DNA of 64,000 bases from UBA8199 sp964507045. Its GTDB lineage: Bacteria > Verrucomicrobiota > Verrucomicrobiia > Limisphaerales > UBA8199. The translations under genes were made by a program, and so were the position numbers. The notes under the pieces were generated by a model. That model worked only from the letters and a program-made list of their open reading frames with translations, searched no databases and was not told the DNA's origin. The stretch covers positions 91,102 to 155,101 of the forward strand of contig CAZDOO010000001.1 in NCBI GenBank assembly GCA_964507045.1, written 5' to 3'. Below, one piece after another: positions 36,036 through 43,089 of this stretch. Position 1 is the first letter of the stretch, and each line of letters begins with the position of its first letter.

Positions 36036-36440
36036 TCACGATTTCATGGCCAAATGCGACAATCTCATGGCCGAATGCGACATTGGGGGCGTTGCCGCCG
36101 CTATGACACGCGTTTGGGAGTATTTGCTTGGAGCAAGACCGTAATGGCTTTTGAACTCGCGCGAGAAGTGGCTGGGGTCCTCGTAGCCAAGACGGAAAGC
36201 GGTTTCACTGATGTTGCTGCCGTCGCGCAAGAGTTCGATGGCGTGCTGCATACGCAATCGCTTGAGCCAGCGGCGCGGTGTGTCGGCGAAGGCGGTCAGG
36301 AAGAACCGTTCCAAGGTGCGGGTGGACACCGCGCACGCTTTCGCCAGGGTCGCCACGGAGTAGCCGGCTTGGTGGGCAAGCTGAGGCCAATCGTGCGGGA
36401 GGTTGAGGGTTGAGAGTTGAGAGTCGCCGGTTGAATTCAT
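36036..36440 (-). CDS. AraC-type DNA-binding-domain-only regulator
   Basis: A 134-residue protein from ATG 36440, whose ATGA overlaps the stop of the upstream MauE-like/zinc-ribbon gene, so the two are translationally coupled. It has only the two helix-turn-helix motifs of the AraC family (about 28-50: YSVATLAKACAVSTRTLERFF; about 78-105: ISETAFRLGYEDPSHFSREFK) and no effector domain. The N-terminal QLSTLNLP segment comes from a 7-bp-period repeat (36402-36422). Its last codons contain the 21-bp direct repeat that may be its own operator. A broken copy is at 33241-33524. It probably regulates sets A and B. Confidence 0.88.
   Translation of the reverse strand: MNSTGDSQLSTLNLPHDWPQLAHQAGYSVATLAKACAVSTRTLERFFLTAFADTPRRWLKRLRMQHAIELLRDGSNISETAFRLGYEDPSHFSREFKSHYGLAPSKYSQTRVIAAATPPMSHSAMRLSHLAMKS
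36044..36082 (-). promoter_or_regulatory. Candidate AraC-type operator overlapping the end of the araC-type gene
   Basis: TCATGGCCAAATGCGACA (36044-36061) and TCATGGCCGAATGCGACA (36065-36082) are direct repeats at 21-bp period, identical to the pair at 33252-33290. They lie in the last codons of the AraC-type gene and about 310 bp upstream of the MauE-like gene start. Confidence 0.6.
36402..36422. repeat. 7-bp-period repeat at the 5' end of the AraC-type gene
   Basis: GTTGAGG, GTTGAGA, GTTGAGA at exact 7-bp steps; on the minus strand they encode the QLSTLN segment of the regulator. Confidence 0.7.
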
Positions 36441-37114
36441 GCCGGTTCCTTCAAGGTGATGTCCATGTTGCAGTGAGGGCAGCGAATCTTCTCCCCGATG
36501 GCGTGCGAGGGGAATTCGATGTGCTTCTTGCAGAAGAAGCAGGCCATTTTCAGGAGGTCCGGCTTGCGCAGGGTGACGGCGGCCCGGCACTTCGGGCAGG
36601 GACTTTTCTGGCCAGCGTCCCGGGCGTCAAACGCGATATGGACCCCGCAGGCGGGACAGGTCATCTTGAGAGACCGGAGCCGTTCCTTGCGCTCCTCCCA
36701 CGCCCAGCCCACGCCAAAGGCGCTGCCGCACCACAAGCTTCCCACCGCAAGCCCGAACAGCAGGTTCAGCGCGCCCGCCGAAATGCCGAACTGGTGCCCC
36801 ATCGTCTGGTAGTAGGCCCGCAGGGTATTCATCCCGCAAACCAGCAGGCCCAGGCGGTATATCACCAACACCGACGTCAGCCACAGCGCCAGGGCATTTG
36901 CCAGCATCAAGTCGCTCGCAAACAAGCAGACCAGGCCCACAACCAACTCGCTCGCGCCCAGTCCCCAGAACAGGTAGCGCGACGAGACCTGAAAGATCGG
37001 GTCCGCGGGCTGGAGGGTGATTCCGCCCTGATTGCCGACGAGATGCGCTGTGGCAAAGCCGATCAAAAGCAACCCTGCGGCGCGGGTGTATGGGGTGAGC
37101 CAGCGTGTGCGCAT
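36437..37114 (-). CDS. MauE/DoxX-like membrane protein fused to two zinc ribbons (set C)
   Basis: A 225-residue protein. Residues 1-140 contain about four membrane helices with the YRLGL segment (86-90) aligned to the other MauE-like proteins here, but the CxC pair that follows YR in them is absent. Residues 151-225 form two zinc-ribbon modules (C153/C156/C173/C176 and C192/C195/C212/C215) separated by 15 residues. I know no characterised protein with this architecture. It starts 3 bp after the S9-peptidase-like gene and overlaps the AraC-type regulator by ATGA, which hints at a membrane sensor paired with the regulator. Confidence 0.75.
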   Translation of the reverse strand: MRTRWLTPYTRAAGLLLIGFATAHLVGNQGGITLQPADPIFQVSSRYLFWGLGASELVVGLVCLFASDLMLANALALWLTSVLVIYRLGLLVCGMNTLRAYYQTMGHQFGISAGALNLLFGLAVGSLWCGSAFGVGWAWEERKERLRSLKMTCPACGVHIAFDARDAGQKSPCPKCRAAVTLRKPDLLKMACFFCKKHIEFPSHAIGEKIRCPHCNMDITLKEPA

Positions 37115-37117
37115 AAG

Positions 37118-38851
37118 CTATTGTGCCCGCAGGAAGGCGGCGAATTCCTCCACCCGGGCCTGTTCGGTTGTCCGGGACCACGAAACGTGCCGGGCATTGG
37201 GGTGAACCGCCAACTCCACCTCCACGCCGATGCGGGCCGCCTCTGCCTGGTAGGCGGACAGCCGCTCTTTCTGGCCGGGGTCCATCTCCGCCGCGTCGAT
37301 CAGCAGGCGGGCCAGCCGGCATTTTGACAGGTCGGGCAATACGCTCGGGCTCACCAGCAAGGCGCCTCTCCACAGGTCCGGCCGGTTGGCTGCCAGGTTG
37401 CTGATCCGGTATGTTTCAGCGCTGTAGCCGTAGAGATACACGCGTTTCTGGTCCACCCCGGCCCGGTTGGCAAACTCGCCTTGTACGGCCAGCACGTCGT
37501 CCTCCCAGTGCTCGAGCCCCTCGTCCCAGCTCTTCCGGCTGACGGCGACAAACTGGCAGCCGGCCGCGGCGGCCAGATAGGGGTAAGCGCTCCACCGGCT
37601 GGCCGTCTGGCTGAGAATCAGCGGGCGACGGTCCCCCTTGGAAAGGCGGGCGGGCGACCAGGCTTGATAAGTGATGACCCGGCCGCCGTTGGTGAGCGTG
37701 CCCCAGGTGTGCTGGACGGCCTTGGCGAAACTGAAGGGCTTTTCCGTGGAAGCCACCAGGCACCGCGCCGCTCCCGTCCCCAGGCTGTATTCCCAGATAC
37801 CCGGCGGCTCGCTCCCTTCGCTGCCGTAGATAAAGACCTTGTCCCGCCGGGCCTTGAAGTCAATCACCTCGCCTTCCGTGAACAACCGCTCCGTAGTTTC
37901 GTCCGCCCCGCGCCGCACATACAGCGAGTCGCCCCAGTGGTCGTGGCCTTCAAACGCGAAACCCTTGCCGCCATTCACCCAGTTCACCTTGCCAATATCC
38001 GGCTCGGCGACCTGGGCCATCGGAAAAACCGCGCGCGTCTGGAGATCCAGCGCCAGAATCTGATGGCTCTGGTCCCGGTTCCGGGCGTGCGCAATCATTT
38101 GCCCGCTCCCCGTCGAATAATAGCTGCTGATCAGCCGGTTCGTTTCCGGCCGCCACAACAGCTCGGGCTCGCCGCGGGCCAGGTCCAATGTCCAGATCGC
38201 TCCCGACTGCTGCCAGGCGAGGGCCGTGGCCGAAAGGGCCGTGAAACCAGTCACCGGCGGTTGCGCCACTCCTCTGAACTTGCGGCTCTGCGCCCAGGTG
38301 CCATCCCCTTTGCGGACGGCGGCATAAATGTCGTTCGTGTTGTTCAGATAGACGAAGGCATCCGGTGAGAGCCACTGGAATCCCTTGATCAACCCGGCCA
38401 CCGATAGCGCGCCCACTTTCGTGGCCGTCGAGGCGCTGCACAGCACCACCTGCTGCTGCTTGCCTTTCGCCGGCTTCGCATACGCCAGCAGCGTATCGTC
38501 CGGCGACCATTCCAGCAGCAGCAGGCTGCCACCCCAGATGCGCCCCTCCGGCAGGTCAAACACCGTCTGGCGTTTGCCGGTCTGGATATTCAGCACCTGG
38601 ATGCCCACGCCCCGATCGCTGCTCTGCGCGAACAGCACCTGGCTGCCCGCGCGATTCGGCACCGGGTTCTTCACCTGCAGGTTCACCGCCATCAGCTCCC
38701 GGCCAATACTCTGCAAATGCCGTCCCCGGGCGTACACCGCCAGGCGCCACCCGAGCACCACCATCACCACCGCCATGGCGGCCAGAACCCGCTTCCGCCA
38801 CCCCGCCTCCCGCCTCGTTGGCTTCGCTGGCATTGTTGTCGCATCGCGCAT
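37118..38851 (-). CDS. Membrane-anchored beta-propeller/S9-peptidase-like protein
   Basis: A 577-residue protein with an N-terminal membrane anchor (about 22-42, VLAAMAVVMVVLGWRL). Residues of about 60-370 carry beta-propeller blades (LLEWSPDDTLLAYAKP, HQILALDLQTR). The last 200 residues form an alpha/beta hydrolase with the nucleophile motif YGYSAET and a final HPNARHVSW that could supply the catalytic His, as in prolyl oligopeptidases (S9). The catalytic Asp is not obvious, and the motif GYSAE differs from the usual GxSxGG. It may be a peptidase or an inactive relative. It lies in the set C operon, 163 bp after the prepilin-like gene. Confidence 0.7.
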   Translation of the reverse strand: MRDATTMPAKPTRREAGWRKRVLAAMAVVMVVLGWRLAVYARGRHLQSIGRELMAVNLQVKNPVPNRAGSQVLFAQSSDRGVGIQVLNIQTGKRQTVFDLPEGRIWGGSLLLLEWSPDDTLLAYAKPAKGKQQQVVLCSASTATKVGALSVAGLIKGFQWLSPDAFVYLNNTNDIYAAVRKGDGTWAQSRKFRGVAQPPVTGFTALSATALAWQQSGAIWTLDLARGEPELLWRPETNRLISSYYSTGSGQMIAHARNRDQSHQILALDLQTRAVFPMAQVAEPDIGKVNWVNGGKGFAFEGHDHWGDSLYVRRGADETTERLFTEGEVIDFKARRDKVFIYGSEGSEPPGIWEYSLGTGAARCLVASTEKPFSFAKAVQHTWGTLTNGGRVITYQAWSPARLSKGDRRPLILSQTASRWSAYPYLAAAAGCQFVAVSRKSWDEGLEHWEDDVLAVQGEFANRAGVDQKRVYLYGYSAETYRISNLAANRPDLWRGALLVSPSVLPDLSKCRLARLLIDAAEMDPGQKERLSAYQAEAARIGVEVELAVHPNARHVSWSRTTEQARVEEFAAFLRAQ

Positions 38852-38894
38852 CAGGGTTCTCCTTCGGTTAGCCCGGGCATTTGCCTCCTCGGAC

Positions 38895-38958
38895 GCCGCG
38901 TGAGGGCACGCGGCCTACAGGGAAAGGCGTGGGGGCTTGCAGGCCGCGCGCCCCCACG
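38895..38958. repeat. Two hairpins between the prepilin-like and S9-like genes
   Basis: GCCGCGTG/CACGCGGC pair at 38895-38914 around a 4-nt loop, and CGTGGGGGC/GCCCCCACG pair at 38928-38958. They occupy the only gap above 100 bp in the set C operon and could attenuate or process the transcript. Confidence 0.55.
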
Positions 38959-39014
38959 CGGCGCGCTGTGGCCGCTCCCATCAAAGGGTGAGAAATATGC
39001 AGCATTGCTTCGCG

Positions 39015-39803
39015 TTACTCGGCCGGCTTCACAAACTCGAGGGTTGTGTCCTGGGACAGGTTCCAGACCGTCAGCCACTGTTTCTGCCGCACCCACGCCG
39101 CGTGCCCGTCGCAGAAATACATGTTCCCGCCCTCGCTCCCATGATTGTCATCCGGCCAGTCGGGATAGTTGTTCAGGTCCCGCGGGTCCGTCGGCTCATC
39201 CTCCTCCACCATGAGGAAGATGTCCGCCGGGCCCGTGCTCCGCTTCTCCGCCGCCGGGGCAAATCGCAGCAGTGTATGATGCAGCACGGTGGTTTCCGTC
39301 TTCTTCGGCCCCGCGCCGCCCCCAAAATTCCCGAATACTTCGTAGCTCATCCCCTCCTTCCCATGCCGGGTGGCATTGAACACCAGGTCCCGCGGCACCT
39401 CCGTCCCGTCCGGCTTGGAGATCGTATTGCTCAGGTTGATGAAATGCCGCGCGCTCGGACACAGAAACGACCCCACCGCCTTGATGTAGTGTGGATAGAG
39501 CCACGTCAGATCGTCATCTCCCGAATCCCGGTCCGAGCCGGGCGTGTCCGACACCTTCCACCAGGTCGGGGCGGTCAGCTCCCCGCGATTGTCGTCCGCA
39601 TACAACCGGCTGCCCAGGCCGATCTGCCGCAGGTTGTTCAGGCACTGCATCCGCTTCGACCTCTCCTTGGCCCGGCTCAACGCCGGCAGCAGCAGCGCCG
39701 CCAATATCCCGATGATGGAAATGACCACCAGCAGTTCGATGAGCGTAAACCCTCGCCGTGGCGCTCCCCGCCCCCTCTCACCCATGCAATTGCTGCAACT
39801 CAT
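39015..39803 (-). CDS. Prepilin-like protein (type II secretion/pseudopilin N-terminus)
   Basis: An exported pseudopilin-like protein. The cleavage/methylation motif RRGFTLIELLVVISIIG is followed by AALLLPALSRAKERSKRMQCLNNLRQIGLG, the form abundant in Verrucomicrobiota and Planctomycetota. The C-terminal part has DDNHGSEGGNMYFCDGHAAWV, the H...DG tail typical of this group. ATG 39803 has GGAG eight bases upstream and is preferred; ATGs at 39821 and 39785 are alternatives. It lies between the MauE-like and S9-like genes in the set C operon. Most such proteins have unknown roles in surface pseudopili. Confidence 0.85.
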   Translation of the reverse strand: MSCSNCMGERGRGAPRRGFTLIELLVVISIIGILAALLLPALSRAKERSKRMQCLNNLRQIGLGSRLYADDNRGELTAPTWWKVSDTPGSDRDSGDDDLTWLYPHYIKAVGSFLCPSARHFINLSNTISKPDGTEVPRDLVFNATRHGKEGMSYEVFGNFGGGAGPKKTETTVLHHTLLRFAPAAEKRSTGPADIFLMVEEDEPTDPRDLNNYPDWPDDNHGSEGGNMYFCDGHAAWVRQKQWLTVWNLSQDTTLEFVKPAE

Positions 39804-39830
39804 TTCACCCACTCCACTCATTTAACCCAG

Positions 39831-40262
39831 TCAACCCCTTTGACTCTTCCCCCTCCTCCACTCCCACAACAGTATGGCGTAGCTCCCAACCAAAAGGTAC
39901 GCCAGCACCCCCTTCATGATATTATCCGCCGCGCGCGGCGAGAGGTGGAGCATATCGGACAAATTTCCCATGCACGCGCAGGGCCGGTGCCAGCCGATAA
40001 ACCACAGCCCGAGCCGATACACCAGGAAGTTTGTTGAGAGCCACGCCACCGCCAGAAGGCTAAACCGCCGGCTGTCGGTCAAGAGACAGAAGAAGGCAAT
40101 GAAAAGCTCCGCCAACCCCACCAGTAACAGAAGCTCACGAAACGGCAGCCTCAAGAGGGGGTCAGCGGCGTCCAAGGCGCGTGCTGGTCCAATGGCGCTA
40201 AACGCTTTACCCAAACCAGTCAGCGCCAAGGTGCCCCCTGCCACTTTCACGAACCAATCCAT
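39831..40262 (-). CDS. MauE-like membrane protein with CxC pair (set C)
   Basis: A 143-residue protein from ATG 40262 (a GTG at 40298 would add 12 residues). Four predicted membrane helices; after the third, FLVYRLGLWF...HRPCACMGNLSDM carries the CxC pair (residues 95 and 97). The pattern YR...PCxCxG matches the set B protein 35148-35735. MauE-like proteins are thought to pass electrons for disulfide formation in a cysteine-rich partner. Here the partner candidate is the immediately upstream cysteine-rich gene 40311-40721. Confidence 0.75.
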   Translation of the reverse strand: MDWFVKVAGGTLALTGLGKAFSAIGPARALDAADPLLRLPFRELLLLVGLAELFIAFFCLLTDSRRFSLLAVAWLSTNFLVYRLGLWFIGWHRPCACMGNLSDMLHLSPRAADNIMKGVLAYLLVGSYAILLWEWRRGKSQRG

Positions 40263-40310
40263 GCCGCGGCTTGGAAGCCGCTGAATCCCCGGCTTCACAA
40301 CGAAGGACGC

Positions 40311-40721
40311 TCAACCGTGCTTCGAGCAATCAGCCCCCGCGGGCGTATTGTCATTATACGGGGGCTGGCAGTTGGAGGTATCTCTCCACTCCGTGTAAGC
40401 CGTGCCGTGACAAGTATATGAAACTTTGATTTTACACTTGCTGAGATGAGACTCATAGGTCGACAAGCCGGAGTTGGGATCTCCATTGTCTTTAACGGCC
40501 TTGTGTGTGCCACTGAAGTCGTCAATGCTGGCCTCTACCTTGTCGTTCATAGGAACTGTGTCCGGGCAATGCCCGCCAGTGCAGGGTACACACGTTGCCT
40601 CTGCCTCCTCCGGTGGCGCACAAGATGTTTCTTCCGGGCTTGGGTCATCAACATAGCAGGCAACTCCGACCATGAGGGCGATGATACTCGCGATTACAGA
40701 TATTTGTTGTTTGTGCTTCAT
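40311..40721 (-). CDS. Small exported cysteine-rich protein (set C)
   Basis: A 136-residue protein from ATG 40721 with GGGAG suitably upstream. Signal peptide MKHKQQISVIASIIALMVGVA, then nine cysteines counting the one at the signal end (SCAPPEEAEATCVPCTGGHC cluster, then KCKIKV, YTCHG, SNCQ, ADCSKHG). The Cys right after the signal could be a lipidation site, but the lipobox is poor. I recognise no family and see no alignment with the set A and B cysteine-rich proteins beyond size, signal and Cys content. It is 8 bp after the anchored exported protein gene. Confidence 0.75.
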   Translation of the reverse strand: MKHKQQISVIASIIALMVGVACYVDDPSPEETSCAPPEEAEATCVPCTGGHCPDTVPMNDKVEASIDDFSGTHKAVKDNGDPNSGLSTYESHLSKCKIKVSYTCHGTAYTEWRDTSNCQPPYNDNTPAGADCSKHG

Positions 40722-40729
40722 TGGACTCC

Positions 40730-41869
40730 CTATTGTTGGTTGTTCTTGTTATTATTCCGCTGACGTGATAAGTGGATGAAGATAAGTATTGCCAAGCTTC
40801 CCAGGGAAGTCACGAGAAGCAAGACCCTGGCTAGAGTTGCATGCTGCGGCGAGACCAGTTGCGGTTGTGGTTTAAGTATTGGCTTCAACTGCCCAGATTT
40901 GCTGACTGCATAGATCCTCCCATTGGTTATGACATTCCAGTTTCTAAAACCATGGTTGCGTGTTGCCACTTCACATATCTGCGTGTGGAGATTCTCCGGC
41001 CGAGGAAATGAGCTATCTACATGATAGAACTCGGCAGCCAGGTGTGTATTTCTCCAAACCTCGGCAGTTGCTTTGGCAGCTTGCCCAGATCTGAGGCTGG
41101 CAAAGGGCTTCTCTGGGTCGAGGGAACTGGGCATTAATGTGTACTCAGACTTCTCAATCGCACCATTGGGAGCATGGATTTCGAACGATAGGATTCCGTT
41201 ACTCATATCTGAATATGTTTCCATGACAGCGTTTGACGAGGCATATGTCGCGACCAGGTATCGGCCTCCCCCCAAGTCCGTGGATATGTTTGTCAAACCT
41301 GCCAGTCCAGTGCTGCGTAACATTAGGTACAGTCGGCGCTCATTTTTGCAGTTTCTGACCAGCATGTTGCCACGTCCCGGCGCGGACAGCTCCCCCTGCA
41401 ATCCCACTGGGGACCGGTACTCCAAGAAGTCATCCGTTGAGAAGATGACCCTAACAAAATGGTCTTTCCAAACAGAAACGACCTCGTCAAAGAACGTGGG
41501 ATTCCTGGCTTGGTGGATGAGGCCAACGGAGTGAAACTCGTTTGTTGTGAGCCATTTTCGCAAGCACTGAAAGCCCATTGGGCTCTCTCGACAGAGCAGT
41601 ATCTGGTGGTGTTCTCCATTGGGTCCAGTATTGCGATCTGATCTCATTATCGCCACGAATCCTTCGCTTGTTGTTGGGAACAAAGGATTTGCGATGGTGA
41701 TCTCCGCACCACTGCACTCTAGCTGCGCACCTCCAGATAGCGGCGGGGGGTTCGACTGCGCCAGCTTCGCAGGAAGAGCAGGCGTTTGGGCTAAAATGCT
41801 ACCCCAGCCGCAGCCTGCCGCCACACACAGCGCCTGAATCTGCCGTGCTGCCTTTCGCGTCCGATCCAT
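40730..41869 (-). CDS. Exported protein of unknown function with C-terminal membrane anchor (set C)
   Basis: A 379-residue protein from ATG 41869 (MDRTRKAARQIQALCVAAG); the longer frame to 41911 is not needed. Signal peptide to about residue 28, a soluble region, then SLDPEKPF near 255 (shared with set B) and NGRIYAVSKSGQ near 320. It ends in a C-terminal helix (VLLLVTSLGSLAILIFIHL) followed by a basic/Asn-rich tail. Same architecture as 31460-32641 and 33887-35161; overall sequence similarity is weak by eye. It is the first gene of the seven-gene set C operon. Confidence 0.75.
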   Translation of the reverse strand: MDRTRKAARQIQALCVAAGCGWGSILAQTPALPAKLAQSNPPPLSGGAQLECSGAEITIANPLFPTTSEGFVAIMRSDRNTGPNGEHHQILLCRESPMGFQCLRKWLTTNEFHSVGLIHQARNPTFFDEVVSVWKDHFVRVIFSTDDFLEYRSPVGLQGELSAPGRGNMLVRNCKNERRLYLMLRSTGLAGLTNISTDLGGGRYLVATYASSNAVMETYSDMSNGILSFEIHAPNGAIEKSEYTLMPSSLDPEKPFASLRSGQAAKATAEVWRNTHLAAEFYHVDSSFPRPENLHTQICEVATRNHGFRNWNVITNGRIYAVSKSGQLKPILKPQPQLVSPQHATLARVLLLVTSLGSLAILIFIHLSRQRNNNKNNQQ

Positions 41870-41968
41870 ACAAGTATTGTAGTTAGTGCAGGACCGGAAG
41901 CCGAACAGCAAGGCTGCCGATGGTACAAAAAAGGTACAGTCCTCAAACCGCTCCCGAAACGCATGCCC

Positions 41969-42640
41969 TTACTCCCCCGCCATAAACTTGCGCCGCGCCG
42001 CATCTCTCCCATGCACTCCAAGCTTCTTGTAGAGGGTATCCAGGTGCCTGTGGACGGTGCCCGCGCTGATGCCAAGCTCGCTGGCAATGTCCTTGTTCGG
42101 CAGGCCCCTCAGCAGGTGCAGCATAATCTCGCGTTCGCGCCCACTCAGCTTTGTGCAGCATTCGCTTGCGCCCATGCGGTGAAGACAGCTCAATAACGCG
42201 GCTTGCGCTTCGGCGCAGAAAGCCAGCCGTCCCTGTGCCACCTCGCTGATGGCCCACACCAGGTGCTCCGGCCTGACCGGCTTGATGAGGTAGCCAAAGG
42301 CGCCCGCCATGGTCAACTGGACGATCATATTGTCATCAGTGCAGACGCTGAATATCACAATGCGCGACCGGGCCTGACAGGCTGCGAGCTGGCGCACGCA
42401 CTGGACGCCCGAGAGACTCGAAAGCCGAACTTCCAACAGCACGACATCCGGCGGGCTGGGGGAGCGGAGAGCGCCGAGCGCGGAATGCGCAGTCCGATGG
42501 ATCTCCAGCACCCAGCCCTCCGCATGAGCCGCAAACGCTTTCCGGACGAAATCGTCGATGCGTTGCTTGTTATCTATAAGAGCGACGCGGAGGCGGCGTC
42601 GAGACTGGCGGGGGAGGGCCGAGACTGCCGGGGCAGGCAT
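41969..42640 (-). CDS. NarL/LuxR-type response regulator with atypical receiver
   Basis: A 223-residue transcription regulator. The receiver domain spans about 17-130 and the LuxR-type HTH about 165-220 (LSGREREIMLHLLRGLPNKDIASELGISAGTVHRHL). At the phosphoacceptor position the receiver has Glu (PPDVVLLEVRLSS, E70) instead of Asp, and the N-terminal acidic pair is reduced to D23-N24; the conserved Ser98 and Lys120 remain. It may be constitutively active or controlled without phosphorylation. ATG 42640 begins just before the receiver; the frame upstream to 42886 is not coding-like. It lies 99 bp upstream of the set C operon, same strand. Confidence 0.88.
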   Translation of the reverse strand: MPAPAVSALPRQSRRRLRVALIDNKQRIDDFVRKAFAAHAEGWVLEIHRTAHSALGALRSPSPPDVVLLEVRLSSLSGVQCVRQLAACQARSRIVIFSVCTDDNMIVQLTMAGAFGYLIKPVRPEHLVWAISEVAQGRLAFCAEAQAALLSCLHRMGASECCTKLSGREREIMLHLLRGLPNKDIASELGISAGTVHRHLDTLYKKLGVHGRDAARRKFMAGE

Positions 42641-42951
42641 GAGCGCGTGCGAATCATCTTGTGAAATGCGGGCGGCTCGCCCGCCAGCCGCCTTGGCGGC
42701 GCGAGGGCATTTCTCTCCCGCCATGACTGAAACTCCGCCCCGACTTGGCATTCCGCGTCTTCCCACAAGAGTCCTTCTCTCCCAATCGGCTCTACGACTG
42801 CCGTCAGCATGGGTCCGGTGGCGGGCGGGCGTCAACAATAAAACGCGCACAGTAAAACGCGCGCGGGGAAAGGCGCATCGGGGCATAAGCCCATAAGCGC
42901 TAACTTACTCAAGAAGCCGCAGCATAGGCTACAGAACAGGGAAACAAAAAA

Positions 42952-43016
42952 GCCGCGAAGAGACGCAAGAAGCGCATAAGAGCAGAGCTTTTGAGCGTCT
43001 TGTGCCTTTTCGCGGC
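42952..43016. repeat. Imperfect inverted repeat with 8-bp-period internal units
   Basis: GCCGCGAA (42952-42959) pairs with TTCGCGGC (43009-43016). Between them units such as CGCAAGAA and GCGCATAA recur at about 8-bp steps and continue the pairing imperfectly. The CGCAAGAAGCGC-type repeat is dispersed in many bacterial genomes. Confidence 0.6.
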
Positions 43017-43089
43017 CGGTTCATTGCATTCCATCCGGCGGACTCCGCCGTAACCCAGTCAACCCATTTAACTCAGGTTACAGCGGAAC

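Noticed and set aside
35710..36039. Minus-strand frame between the AraC-type gene and set B
   Set aside because: It starts within the operator-like repeat, overlaps the MauE-like gene and has no coding character.
41870..41968. AraC-type 21-bp repeat upstream of the set C operon
   Set aside because: I looked for the TCATGGCC 18-mer pair here and did not find it; set C may be controlled by the adjacent response regulator instead.
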